A stretch of DNA of 64,000 bases from NCBI RefSeq assembly GCF_020509005.1, contig NC_063020.1, positions 3,906,001 through 3,970,000 of the forward strand. Reading direction: 5' to 3'. Source of the DNA: Fulvia fulva (Eukaryota; Ascomycota; Dothideomycetes; Mycosphaerellales; Mycosphaerellaceae). Shown here in pieces: positions 27,482 to 38,179 of the stretch. A program made the translations under genes and the position numbers. Every line of letters starts with the position of its first letter. Position 1 is the stretch's first letter. The notes under the pieces are model-generated. The model did no database searches. It saw nothing but the letters and a program-made list of their open reading frames with translations, and was not told the DNA's origin.

Positions 27482-27917
27482 GGGTTTGTGCAGGAATAAG
27501 AGCAACCTATATCAGTACAGGTTACTTGTATCCCTTGCTATCGTAGCAGAAAACATCTGGGAATCAGAAGTCTACCCCGTCTATCCTATCAAGGAGCTTA
27601 GTTCGATACTAAGTGATAGGTAACCCAGACAAGGACTCTGTGCGGCTTACTCAAAGCCAATACCTTGAAGATACTCTGTAGGCAGAACTGCATCGAGATA
27701 CTATCAAGAAGGACTTCAAGTAAGTCATTTGAAGCTCTGCTAGGAGAGACAGACCTGTGTCCTAGCCCCGAGACCTCACACCGCTCCTTCTTTACTTTAC
27801 CAAGCAGGCCTTGGTATCCACACCTACGAACTTTCCCATTCTACACCAGAAGCCTCAGCAGGATCTGAGCCACCACCTTGGAACATACACACCTTGTTTC
27901 ATTACATCCAATTTATT

Positions 27918-30900
27918 ATGGATTCATACCAAGAGAAGACAGAGGAGAAGGGAGGCAAAATCCCAATTCTTGGGAGGGACAATTGGAAGAGATGGTTCAA
28001 CCTTCAGAGATACAAGATGGAGAGCCAATCAGCATTCTTTGCAATTGATGACCTAATGGAAGTGTCTTTTGACAACATCAAGGGCAAGACTCTGAAACTC
28101 CAAGAAGAGGCTACAACCAAAGAGATCCTCAATACGCCAACATGGACAAGACACAATGCAGTATGCAACTTCAGTATCCTTAGTAGGATCACAGAAGAAG
28201 ATGAATTTGAGCTTGAGGGCTCATGTGAATCTGGAAGAGCTGCTGAGAAGTGGGTGTATCTCTGGAACAAGTATAGCCAGGTGCTACCAACCCATGCACA
28301 TGAGCTCACAAAGCAATTTGTGACCTTTGAGATGAGTGAAGAGTTCACCATCAGATCTGCATGGACACACCTGGTTTCTCTTGGAAAAAGGATTGCTGAT
28401 GTTGACCCAGAGGGTCAGCATTACAGGAAAGCTGATGTGAGGATGACCCAGCTCTTAAGCTCACTGCCACCTGACTACCATGTAGCCAGGGATACTATCA
28501 TGGCTCAGCCAAAGATGGATCATGAAAGGACCTTAAAGATCCTTGAAGCTCAAGAAGCCAGGTTGGATCCCTCTAAGGCTGAGTATGGCATGGCAGCCAC
28601 CTGGGTCAAGCCCTCAGGTCTAGCAAGACCACTCTCCTGCCTTCTCTGTGAGAAGGATCATCTGATCAAGGACTGCCCTAGTTTGCCTGAGGCAAGAAAG
28701 GTCCTTAGATCTCATTCCCAACCACCATCTTCCCAGAATACAACACATGTCAAGAAGAAGAGAACTCCACCACCCACTTCAAGGAGGACACCAAGAGAGA
28801 AGTCCTCTATGGAAGAACTTAAGAAAATGGTGAAGAAACTCAGCTCTGACATGCTGTCACTCCAGAAGAACCAGGCCCAGTCTTATACCTCTAAAGCAAA
28901 GAAGACTGGAAAAGGTTTCTCCGCCCAAGAGTCACCATGCAGCTCATCCCCAGAGACAATGTCTGATGATGATGAGTATGATGAAGTGGCTCACTCAACT
29001 GCAGAAGTCCAAGGCAAGTTCCCCTCGTCAGAGTGGTTACTTGACTCCTGTGCTTCATCCCATATGACTGACCAAAGCTGCCTCTTTAGATCTATGACTC
29101 CCTTGACAAGGAAGAAATGGATCAAAGTGGGAGGTGGGTTTTTATTGGCCACTCATATTGGGAATGCAGAGATGAGTGGGAGAGCTGGCAGAAAAGTTGT
29201 TTTGGAAGATGTCCTGCTTGTACCCAAGCTAGGAGTGAACCTGGTTTCATGGAACCAGTTTAGCAAGCAGTTTGGTGTGCAACCTCCATCATTTTCTCTT
29301 GTTTCCCCCTCTGGTGAGACTGTTGTCCAGACAAAGCTCCTTGGGGGGGTTCCATTCATTGATGAGATTTCTCCTCTCCTACAAGAACGGGCACATTACT
29401 CATCATGTGCACCACCAATGGAGAATGCCTTTGTGACTGCTCAATCAGAGACCGACCTGAAGCAGTGGGAGCTTTGGCATAGAAGATTTGCACACTTTGG
29501 GAAGAATTTGCTCCAGAATCTTCACAAGGTAACAGACTTGAAAGAACCCATTCCTATCCCTAAGGATGGCTTTCACCAGTGCAGAGTATGCTCAATAGCA
29601 AAGATGAAGAAGTACAAAGGCAAAGTTACAGAGAGAAGACCTGAAAGACTTGCCCTTGTATCTATTGACATATGTGGCCCACTACCAATCTCAAGACTAG
29701 GATTCAAATACTGGCTTGAGATTGTTGACAACTTCTCTAGGAAGAAGTGGACCTTTCCTCTTAGGAAAAGAGAAGATGCTCCAGTTGCTCTCCAGAACTG
29801 GAAGATCAAAGCAGAGAGGAAATCATCAGCGCAGCTGAAAGCAGTAAGACTTGACAATGCAAAAGAACTTATTGCATTAGTGAAGCAGTGGGAGAAGGAT
29901 TTGGGGATTGGGCTCGAGCCGACTGAGGCATACAACTCTCTACAGAATGGACCAGTTGAGAGGTCAATACAAACCTCAGAGGACTCTATAAGGGCAATGC
30001 TTGAAGAGGCTAAAATGCCGGTTGAATTTTGGCCTGAAGCACTAGAGGCCCAAACTTATATGAGGAACAAACTGCCAAATGGCCCAGATTACGATGGGTT
30101 CAAGGTTTCACCAGATGAGGCTTTTGATGGTATCAAACCGACCATCAACCATTTGAAAGTTTGGGGATGCAAAGCTGTTGTCTATATGGACACAAGATCC
30201 CAACCTCAATGGGCAAGAAGTGACAAGCTAATGAATAGGGGTAAAGAAGCAGTGTTTATTGGGTATGTTGAAAACACAGCTAAAGCCTGGCTCTTTTGGG
30301 AACCAGACATGAGAGCTGTTAAACAACACACACATGCAGACTTCTTTGAGGACCAGCCTGGAGGTGATATGGGTCTCAATGTTCCAACATTGAATCTACC
30401 AAGCAGTGCACCAGCTAGGAAGCCCTTAGGAAGGCCGAGGAAGAACGTATCCTTAGGACAATCTACCCACCATTCAGGCGTCCATCAGAGCCCCCCCGAA
30501 ATAGATCAGCCAATTGAGAGCCCTAAAGTCGCTCAGCCGAGAAAGCTGTTTGTGCAACTTCCCCAGCCTCCGGAGAACGTAGGGGAATTTCAGAAAATCG
30601 ATCAGCCAATTGAGAGAAGCTCCCTAGATCCCCAGGAAATAGACGTTACTAGGTCACAAGTGACGGTCCCTAAATCATCCCTTGGAAAGAGAAAGGCTGA
30701 CTATGATGTTGAGGGCTATGACATGAAACAGAAAGCCCCAAGATCCATGGTCCCTAAGCCCGAACTAACCACTGAAGTGGGAGAAGCAATGGACCTCTCA
30801 GAGAACCTTGCTGCTTTTCACCAAGCTTTCTTTGCAGCCATGCAATCAGTGGACAGTTCAATACCATGGGATAGCGAATTCCTGGAAGAAGTTGAGGAAA

Positions 30901-32549
30901 TGGCCTTTGCAGCAACTGTAGAAGCCATTGCATACAAGCAAGAGGTCCCAATTCCAAAATCCTACAAGGATGCTGTGAATGACAAGAAATGGGGACATCT
31001 TTGGAAGGAAGCAATCCAAAAGGAACTAGATGCTCTACAGAGTAACAACACCTGGGAAAATTCTGTTCCACCAAAAGGAGCAAATCTGGTTACATCAAGA
31101 TGGGTCTTTGATATTAAGAGAAGCATTAGTGGAGCTATTGAAAAGTTCAAGGCTAGACTAGTTGCAAGGGGCTTCTCACAGAAGTTTGGTGTTGACTTTA
31201 TGGAGACATTTGCACCTACAGTAAGACAGGACACCCTTAGGGTGTTTATGGCTATTGTGTGTAAGAAGGATCTTCATCTTCACCAAGTGGATGTGAACAA
31301 TGCATTCACAGAAAGCACCCTCCATGAAGACATCTTCATGTTACCACCACCAGGAGTTGAGCTTCCACCAAACATGGTGTTCAAAATCCTCAAAAGCTTG
31401 TATGGACTTAAGCAAGCAGCTAGAGATTGGAATCAACTCTGTGTGTCAAAGCTCAGAGAGATTGGATTCACACAGTCAGAAGTGGATCCATGCCTACTTA
31501 TCCATAAGAAGAGGGAGATCATAATCCTTATACATGTGGATGACATTCCAATTGCTGCACCAAAGTTGACAGATGTTCTCTGGTTCAAAAGAGAACTTGG
31601 CAAGATCTTCAAGATCAAAGATCTAGGTGAACCTGAAAAGATCCTTGGCATGAGAGTCACAAGGGACAGGAAGAGAGGAATCCTGAAACTTGACCAAGGA
31701 CACTTTGTTAGGGACAGCCTAGCCAAGATGGGAATGAACCATGAGAAGGCAGCACCTACACACTCACCCATGGACAGCTATGAGGCCCTCAAACCTTCAA
31801 GCCACATGGATGAGAGGTGTGACAAGGCAGAGTACCAGAGTATTAATGGTACTTGGATGTGGCCAGCAACAATCACAAGGCCAGACATTGCTTTTGCCCT
31901 AGGAAGGATGAGCTCATTTGTGAGTGACCCATCCACCTACCACATGAAGGCTTTGAAGAAGATCACTAGGTACCTAAGATCATACCCTGATCTAGGACTT
32001 CAGTTCTCAAAGTCTGGAAAAGGACACCTTATTGGATACTGTGATTCTGATTATGCAATGGACAAAGCAGACAGAGTCTCAATCCTTGGGTATGTCTTCT
32101 TCCTCTGTGGGGCACCAGTTTCTTGGATGAGCAAGAAGCAAAAGTCTGTAGCAACATCCACAATGGAGGCTGAATACATGGCTATGAATGCATGTGCGAA
32201 GCAGTCCCAATTCCTAGCTTCACTGCTGAGGGAAATGGATTGTCCAGAGTTAGTGGGAGACTGTTCCCATCAACCAAGAATCACTGGAAACCAGGAGACT
32301 GTATCAAATTTGAGACCAGTCCAATTAAGAGGTGACAATCAAGCTGCCCTCACCCTAGTGAAAGATGCACATGTTCATGACAAGTCGAAGCACATTGACA
32401 TTGCCTATAACGCTGTTAGGAAACTTTGGTGGAGGAGGCTTATTGCTGTTGAGTACACCCCAACCTCTGAGATGGTTGCAGACGGGTTTACAAAACCAAA
32501 GACTGGTCCACACTTCCAGAGGTTTGTAAGCCAGCTGAACCTGTCATAA
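27918..32549 (+). CDS. copia-2 Gag-Pol polyprotein (complete)
   Basis: This polyprotein has 1543 residues from the ATG at 27918 (MDSYQEKTEEKGG); an upstream in-frame ATG at 27894 adds eight residues. Gag carries a short zinc knuckle CX2CX3HX4C (C241, C244, H248, C253). Protease: WLLDSCASSHMTDQ with D376. GAG-pre-integrase: WHRRFAHFGKNL and CRVCSIAKMKKYKG. Integrase core: D584 (SIDICGP), D646 (VRLDNAKE), E681 (NGPVERS), with 34 rather than 35 residues between the last two. RT: FDIKRSISGAIEKFKARLVA, VDVNNAFTESTLHEDIFM, and HVDD at 1206-1209. RNase H: GYCDSDYAMDKADRVSILGY, ATSTMEAEYMAM and GDNQAALTLVKDAHVHDKSK. Gag and pol are one frame, so no shift is needed. No stop or obvious lesion is present; it is probably competent. 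Confidence 0.93.
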   Translation: MDSYQEKTEEKGGKIPILGRDNWKRWFNLQRYKMESQSAFFAIDDLMEVSFDNIKGKTLKLQEEATTKEILNTPTWTRHNAVCNFSILSRITEEDEFELEGSCESGRAAEKWVYLWNKYSQVLPTHAHELTKQFVTFEMSEEFTIRSAWTHLVSLGKRIADVDPEGQHYRKADVRMTQLLSSLPPDYHVARDTIMAQPKMDHERTLKILEAQEARLDPSKAEYGMAATWVKPSGLARPLSCLLCEKDHLIKDCPSLPEARKVLRSHSQPPSSQNTTHVKKKRTPPPTSRRTPREKSSMEELKKMVKKLSSDMLSLQKNQAQSYTSKAKKTGKGFSAQESPCSSSPETMSDDDEYDEVAHSTAEVQGKFPSSEWLLDSCASSHMTDQSCLFRSMTPLTRKKWIKVGGGFLLATHIGNAEMSGRAGRKVVLEDVLLVPKLGVNLVSWNQFSKQFGVQPPSFSLVSPSGETVVQTKLLGGVPFIDEISPLLQERAHYSSCAPPMENAFVTAQSETDLKQWELWHRRFAHFGKNLLQNLHKVTDLKEPIPIPKDGFHQCRVCSIAKMKKYKGKVTERRPERLALVSIDICGPLPISRLGFKYWLEIVDNFSRKKWTFPLRKREDAPVALQNWKIKAERKSSAQLKAVRLDNAKELIALVKQWEKDLGIGLEPTEAYNSLQNGPVERSIQTSEDSIRAMLEEAKMPVEFWPEALEAQTYMRNKLPNGPDYDGFKVSPDEAFDGIKPTINHLKVWGCKAVVYMDTRSQPQWARSDKLMNRGKEAVFIGYVENTAKAWLFWEPDMRAVKQHTHADFFEDQPGGDMGLNVPTLNLPSSAPARKPLGRPRKNVSLGQSTHHSGVHQSPPEIDQPIESPKVAQPRKLFVQLPQPPENVGEFQKIDQPIERSSLDPQEIDVTRSQVTVPKSSLGKRKADYDVEGYDMKQKAPRSMVPKPELTTEVGEAMDLSENLAAFHQAFFAAMQSVDSSIPWDSEFLEEVEEMAFAATVEAIAYKQEVPIPKSYKDAVNDKKWGHLWKEAIQKELDALQSNNTWENSVPPKGANLVTSRWVFDIKRSISGAIEKFKARLVARGFSQKFGVDFMETFAPTVRQDTLRVFMAIVCKKDLHLHQVDVNNAFTESTLHEDIFMLPPPGVELPPNMVFKILKSLYGLKQAARDWNQLCVSKLREIGFTQSEVDPCLLIHKKREIIILIHVDDIPIAAPKLTDVLWFKRELGKIFKIKDLGEPEKILGMRVTRDRKRGILKLDQGHFVRDSLAKMGMNHEKAAPTHSPMDSYEALKPSSHMDERCDKAEYQSINGTWMWPATITRPDIAFALGRMSSFVSDPSTYHMKALKKITRYLRSYPDLGLQFSKSGKGHLIGYCDSDYAMDKADRVSILGYVFFLCGAPVSWMSKKQKSVATSTMEAEYMAMNACAKQSQFLASLLREMDCPELVGDCSHQPRITGNQETVSNLRPVQLRGDNQAALTLVKDAHVHDKSKHIDIAYNAVRKLWWRRLIAVEYTPTSEMVADGFTKPKTGPHFQRFVSQLNLS

Positions 32550-32614
32550 AAAGGTCCAAGTACTATTGACAGGAAGTGAGCAGACTGTAACCTCCCATAC
32601 GAGATGAGTGGGAG

Positions 32615-32849
32615 TGTTAAGATGTAGCATCTCAAAGGGAGTCAACAATCAGGAAGTGATCTGGCAGCCTGAGGCATCCACAATGACTCAGCTTGTAGGG
32701 AGATACCTTCTCTCCCCTTTAGCTTAGATAGACATCCAACACAATCAACATATTGGTTCCTGATATATTGCTGCATGCTCGTGCTATTAGTCAGTTGAAG
32801 ATTGATCTCTTACTCCACTCCGCTGCTATCCACCCGTACCTGTTCAACA
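32615..32849 (+). repeat. copia-2 3' LTR
   Basis: This 235-bp copy of 27235-27469 is followed by TAAGG. Confidence 0.94.
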
Positions 32850-34965
32850 TAAGGCCTAGTTAGTATACGGTAAGCGACTAAGCGGTATACTAGTATTAGC
32901 GGGAATCGCTAGCGGTATTACCTAGCTAATAGTAGGCGTAGTTATACCTAGCGTCGCGCCCGGAGGCTTGCCGCTAGATAGCTTCTTATTGTCCTTATTG
33001 TCGTTAACCTTTCGAGGTAGGTCGATATCGAGCTAAGCTATCTCGCTCTCTAGGCGATAGTATTACGAAGCTAGGCCCTCGACTATCTTAAATTCCGCAA
33101 GTCCTATAAGACGGGTACGGTACTTAAAGCTAAGCTTCTTCTTTAGCTTAAGAGCTTCCTACCTACGGCTTAAAGCTAGCGGTAGGCGAGCGCGTTCCTT
33201 CTAGTACTTAGCGTAGAATAGAGAGAACTTGTCTGATTCTCCTATCTTTAGAGCGTCTATATTATTACGTACCGTGCCTTCGGGGTTATAGTCGCCGAAG
33301 TTACGGTTAAGGAACTTAAGGGCTTTCTATACGGACTTAAAGGGCTTACTAACTATATACTTTCCGATAAGGATCTTCTATAGAATATAGTTTCGAAGCA
33401 TCTACTATACTAATCCGGTAGTATATTCTTAAACGAAGCGGAGGGCGGATAGCACGTCCTTAAAAGTCGAGACGGCGAACTTTTTGCTAAGTTATATAGT
33501 CTACTCGTCGAGGCTTAGGGAGTCCTTACTATAGTTCTTACTAGAGAACTTAGGCTTCGGTATGTCGACGCGGCTACTAGTCTTAAAGTCCTTAGATAGA
33601 GTAGGATTATAGCGGACTACGTCGACGCTAGTATCTACTATCTCGTAGTCCTCCTTAATAATGACTAGTTCCTTACTCTTCTTCTTATCCTTCTTCTTAC
33701 CCTTACTCTTACGCGGAGGTAGATTAACGTCGGAATCGGAGTCGGAGGATAAGTCGGATCAATCTGGATTAGATAAGTCGTAGACGCGCTACTTACGGTG
33801 CTTACGGGCGGTAGGCTACTTCTTAGTCCCCTTATTAATAGGCTTGTCGGCGGGGGTATTAGTAGGCTTATCGGCGGGCTTGTTACCGTAGCGGCGTCGT
33901 AACTCGGAGAGGGAACGAGCACTACGTTCCTTTAGTTTCTCGGTAGTACGGCTACGTTTAGCCTCCTCGAGTTCCTACTAGAGCGTCTAAATCTTCTATT
34001 ATAGCCCTACTATATCTATAGTAGTAGGTACGGTCTTATTAGGTACGAGGCTATCGAGTTCGGCTACCTTAGCCTTAAGTATACTAACTTCCTTCTTAGT
34101 AGACTTGGTGTGATTATACTATTCGTTAGCCTGCTTCCTATACTTAGTCACGTCCTACTTTGCCTTACTTAAGTCCTCGTTTACTTATTCGAGGTCTTAC
34201 TTATATTCCTACTTATACTTCGTAGTATATTATAACTCGGTATATATATCCTAAAACTTCTTCTTATTTAGCTCGTTAGCCTTTTATAACGCCGCCCTAT
34301 CTAGGATAGCTTAGCGATAATCGGCTTCGAGCTTACGAAGTATATATAAGATAGCTTAAAGTTAATTCTTAACGTAATCGTAAAGCTAGGTCGAGTCGAG
34401 TATACGTAGCTACTCGAGTAGGATACGCTAGGTACTACCGCGACCCTAGGCGTCTATAAAGTCAATAGCGAAGTCTTTTCGAGTATTATTATAGGACCTA
34501 TCGTCGTTCTTATACTTAATAATGTCGCCCTCGTATAATAACGTAGTAAGGTTAAGAGTATCGGGGATTTCGAGCTATATCTCGTTACCTTCCTCCTCTT
34601 CTAGAAGCTAGTCGAGAATCGCGCGCTGAGTGTTAGCGTACTTAGTATAGGGATCTAGTAGGACGGAGTTATCGGACTAGGTATACTAATCGGCTCGAGT
34701 AAAGAGTTCTAAGTTTCGAGTTAGTCGCGTATAGCGTACGATACGTTAAGTATTCGCGCCGCCGCTAGGGCCGGTACCCTACGGTCTCGCTATACTATAA
34801 GTATAGTACGCCCTTCTAGCGTCTTTACTCGGAGGGAGAGAGAGAGAGAGAGTACTACGCTTCTACGCTAGTACGAGTCGGGGATTTCGAGGAGTCGCGT
34901 TATCGCGATTTTTTAAGCTAAGCGGTACTAAATATAGTAGCGTCCTTATTTATAAGCTATCGAAG
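32850..34965 (-). pseudogene. gypsy-R gag region, RIP-degraded
   Basis: This 2.1 kb between copia-2 and the 5' LTR of gypsy-R must contain its leader and gag (minus strand). Parts read as Glu/Lys/Asp-rich, coiled-coil-like sequence around 34000-34300, but no zinc knuckle could be assigned. The short minus ORF 33665-33922 is a low-complexity fragment. An (AG)n run lies at about 34834-34852. Confidence 0.65.
34834..34852. repeat. (AG)n microsatellite
   Basis: A short AG dinucleotide run in the gypsy-R leader/gag region. Confidence 0.8.
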
Positions 34966-35159
34966 TGTTACGAGGCTATAGTACGAGAGTATAGGGGTAT
35001 AGTATTAACAAAGTCGATAGCTAAAGAGAGAAGTAGGTTCTAAGGTCGAGGCCTATACTTAAGGGCCGAGGTGTTACGGGTCGGCTTTAGGCCGAGCGTC
35101 ACGTGATCTGAGGTCACGTGCGCCTTTACTAATCTTTTACTTACGGAGCGGCCGTAATA
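34966..35159 (-). repeat. gypsy-R 5' LTR
   Basis: This 194-bp partner of 6250-6443 retains slightly more CpA/TpG in its distal part (GTCACGTGATCTGAGGTCAC) than the left copy. It is followed by the target duplication ATGTC at 35160-35164. Confidence 0.9.
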
Positions 35160-35710
35160 ATGTCTATCGCCTATACTTTTGTACTCTTAATCTAAGACTA
35201 CTAATCTTTCGTACCGGCGCTCTAGAGGTCTTTTAACTACGCGTATTTTAATATAGGGTTTAGTATTACTACGGCGTAGTAGATAGATATATTGTCTACG
35301 GCTTAGAAGTACTTCTCGACCTTCCGCTACGAGGCTTCGTAGTATTTCGAGAGATAATCAAAGGAATCGTCTTTCTCGGTTTCCTACTTATACTCGGTAT
35401 TATAGGCGTTAAGGGTATTAAGTATAAAGTAGAGAGTCGGATACTAGTTAAAGAGGTATTTCTAATACGGATAAGGCGTAAGATAGCGCGTAAACGTATT
35501 AATACCTTAGAATCGAATAAGTTCTACGAAGAAGAGAAGATAAGAAAGTCGCGAAGCCGCGATAAAGTAAACGTCGAGGTTAGGGTCTAGGATCCGGGCG
35601 CGCTAGCGTACTAGGTTACGTAACACTAAGTATAGCCTTACGAGGTGAAACGTAATAGTTTCTACTCGCCCTAGGTATCTATAGTCGTAATCTCGAAGAC
35701 CTATAGCGTA
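35160..35710 (-). pseudogene. RIPed hAT transposase, upstream half
   Basis: On the minus strand this reads into the hAT half at 6249 after removing gypsy-R. Readable pieces are NTLNAYNTEYK, DSFDYLSKYYEAS, KVEKYF-AVDNISIYYAVVI, LNPTLKYA, and IKSTKV-AIDIWETFYKPA across the junction. The KWxxF/LNPxxK block precedes the C-terminal dimerisation region in hAT transposases. The N-terminal BED and catalytic parts are not found; the LINE begins at about 35711, so the hAT element was probably truncated or split again there. Confidence 0.62.
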
Positions 35711-36116
35711 TTATATAGATAGATAGATTTATTATTCCCCTATTCTAGGACCCTATTTAGCCTATATAGGTATATATCTATTGTTATATATAAAGGGAAA
35801 CCTAAATAGGTGAAAATCCTTCCCGCCCCGACTTCTCCTTATCTAGATTAGCTTTCTCTCTAAACGTACGTAGTCTATATTACTACCCCGTTAGCCCCTA
35901 CTCCTAGCCGGTCTCGTCGCGCTACGTCGTATCGTCTCTTCCTATACTACTCCTACTAGGCGGTACTGTTCTAGCTAGCCATTCTCTAGTATCTAGTTCG
36001 TAATACGCCGTAGGTCCTTAACGTTATTAAGAAGTACCCTAATCGTCCGGTTCCTCGCCTTTACTATCTACTCCTCCCTTCCTAGCGACTACCTCGGATA
36101 GACGAGGAGTACGTAT

Positions 36117-37191
36117 TATAAGGGCGCGATCGACCTATATATCTAGGGACTACGGACCTCCTACTTAGGCAAGTCGGCACAGTACCTAGTATAGAAGGTC
36201 ATCGCTAGTATAGTCGTAAGGGCCCGCGAATTAGTACTAGCGTATAAGGGCATTCGACCCGGAAACGAGCCGAACTACCGGGTAAGGGACGAATAGCTAG
36301 CAACACAATAGGAAGGTAAGAAATCGTTTGTAGAGCAACTATAGAAAGAGAGGTAGAACAACTAGGTTGTAGGGCATAGTAGACGCCCTTAGCTAGCGGG
36401 ACAACCTAAGGAATAGTTAGCTATAAAATCCGCGGTCAAGCACCCCCCGAAGCTTATCTACTACCGCCTTACGAGGGTATAGAGTAGCATAGCAACCTAA
36501 CTACAAAGCGAACATATCGGCCTCTAGGGGTACCTATTATAGAGGAAGGTTCTAGGATATACGAATACTAGCTACCCCTACGGCTATCGCTCCTAGAACG
36601 TACGGTACGTACTCCTCGTCTATCCGAGGTAGTCGCTAGGAAGGGGGGAGTAGATAGCAAAGGCGAGGAACCGGACGATTAGGGCACTTCTTAATAACGC
36701 TAAGGACCTACGGCGTATTACGAACTAGATACTAGAGAAGGGCTAGCTAGAACAGTACCGCCTAGTAGGAGTAGTATAGGAAGAGACGACACGACGTAGC
36801 GCGACGAGACCGGCTAGGAGCGGGGGCTAACGGGGTAGTGACATAGACTACGTACGTTTAGAGGGAAAGCTAATCTAGATAAGGAGTAGTCGGGGGCGGG
36901 AAGGGTTTTCACCTATTCGGGTTTCCCTTTATACATAACAATAGATATATACCTATATAGGCCGGATAGGGTCCTAGAACAGGGGAATGACAAATCTATC
37001 TATCTATTATAAGGGCGCGCGTACTATAGGGTCCGAATAAGAGAGTTGTTATTCTACGAAGCGACGAAAGAGGAGCGCGAGGCGCGGTGAAGTTATAAAG
37101 TAAAGCTAAGCCGCGCTAACCCGATACGGAAGGTCCGCGGTTCACCCGGGCCGACGTAGCTATAGTAAGGGGTCGCGGGCTATCCGTAATA
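36117..37191 (-). mobile_element. solo LTR of the gypsy-1 family, interrupted by a second LINE
   Basis: Positions 37008-37191 are a 184-bp RIPed reverse complement of the gypsy-1 LTR (CCGTAATA end for TGTCACGG). Its first 12 bp recur at 36117-36128. Flanks CGTAT (36112-36116) and CGTAC (37192-37196) are the original 5-bp TSD, one base changed by RIP. No internal retroelement sequence is present, so the LTR is solo, formed by LTR-LTR recombination. Confidence 0.85.
36129..37007 (+). mobile_element. second LINE copy, 5'-truncated, 12-bp TSD
   Basis: This 879-bp plus-strand copy of the same LINE 3' end lies between two copies of TATAAGGGCGCG (36117-36128 and 37008-37019). It starts within ORF2 (homologous to the minus copy near 37660) and covers the RNase H tail with a cysteine/histidine C-terminal region, readable as SEHIGL-GYLL-RKVL, VRYVLLVYPR and NRTIRALLNNAKDLRRIT. 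It ends in a CTATCTATCTAT tail. Its last ~400 bp therefore form a long inverted repeat with 35711-36113, and its first ~480 bp an inverted repeat with 37192-37690. Confidence 0.85.
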
Positions 37192-37944
37192 CGTACCGTA
37201 TATTCTAGGAGTAATAGCCGTAGGGGTAGCTAGTATTTGTATATTCTAGAACCTTTCTCTATAATAGGTACCCCTAGAGGCTAATATGTTCGCTTTATAG
37301 TTAGGTTACTATACTACTCTATACCCTCGTAAGGCGGTAGTAGATAAGCTTTAGGGGGGTACTTAACCGTAGATTTTGTAGCTAACTATTCCTTAGGTTA
37401 TCCCGCTAGCTAAGGGCGTCTACTATACCCTATAACCTAGTTGTTCTACCTCTCTTTCTATAGTTACTCTATAAACGATTTCTTACCCTCCTATTATATT
37501 ACTAGCTATTCGTCTCTTACCCGGTAGTTCGGCTCGTTTCCGGGTCGACTACCCTTATACGCTAGTACTAATTCGCGGGCCCTTACGACTAGACTAGCGA
37601 TGACCTTCTATACTAGGTACTATACCGACTTGCCTAAGTAGGAGGTCCGTAGTCCCTAGATATATAGGTCGATCGGCGGTATAGCGGTCTCGTACTTAAG
37701 TATCCTTATTAGTATCGACTTATATACCCCGGTGACCTTCCTTAGGCATTAGTTTTGGATCTTTGCTAACGGCGCGACGAGTCCCTTTAATAGGTAGGCC
37801 CTCTCGCCTAAGGACTATACTTAGCTACTATAGGTAAGGACTAGCCGTATAATAGCCGTATATAGAAGTCGTAACTACTAAAAGTCTACTCCCTATATAG
37901 ACGTAGTAAGCCTCTAGTATAATACTATATTCTATTTAGCTTTC

Positions 37945-38179
37945 TATTAAGATATAGTATCTTAAAGGGAGTTAACTATTAGGAAGTGATCTAGTAGCCT
38001 AAGGTATCTACGATAACTTAGCTTATAGGAAGATACCTTCTCTCCCCTTTAGCTTAGATAGACATCTAATATAATCAACACATTAGTTCCTAATATATTG
38101 CTATATACTCGTGCTATTAGTTAGTTAAAGATTGATCTCTTACTCTACTCCGCTACTATCTACCCGTACCTATTTAAAA
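37945..38179 (+). repeat. RIPed copia-2 5' LTR
   Basis: The 235-bp LTR is more heavily mutated than its partner at 55140-55374. Confidence 0.9.

Larger units (their letters stand above)
27235..32849 (+). mobile_element. copia-2: full-length Ty1/copia element, TSD TAAGG
   Basis: This 5615-bp element has 235-bp LTRs (27235-27469 and 32615-32849; TGTTAAGATG...TGTTCAACA) that differ by one C/T seen by eye (CTGCCATC versus CTGCTATC). TAAGG flanks it at 27230-27234 and 32850-32854. The half-tRNA-iMet primer site follows the LTR, and GATGAGTGGGAG precedes the 3' LTR. One uninterrupted polyprotein runs 27918-32549. It is un-RIPed. A RIPed relative is at 37945-55374. Shared LTR length, primer site and motif variants make copia-1 and copia-2 sister families. 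Confidence 0.96.
6250..35159 (-). mobile_element. gypsy-R: RIPed Ty3/gypsy element hosting four younger insertions, TSD ATGTC
   Basis: The outer LTRs are 6250-6443 (3' LTR) and 34966-35159 (5' LTR), 194 bp each, flanked by ATGTC at 6245-6249 and 35160-35164. Next to the left LTR, CTACCCCCCCTT is the complement of a polypurine tract, so the element reads right to left. Own sequence remains in 6444-6601, 12335-12718, 16614-20603, 26895-27234 and 32850-34965, about 7.3 kb in total, a normal gypsy length. All of it is CpA/TpG-depleted. Minus-strand order is gag, protease, RT, RNase H and integrase. Inserted within it are copia-1, gypsy-1, gypsy-2 and copia-2. The element itself sits inside the hAT transposase. 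Confidence 0.9.

Noticed and set aside
35711..37690. A foldback or MITE-type DNA transposon with ~400-bp inverted ends
   Set aside because: The LTR fragment, 12-bp TSD and LINE coding content explain both inverted repeats as successive insertions.
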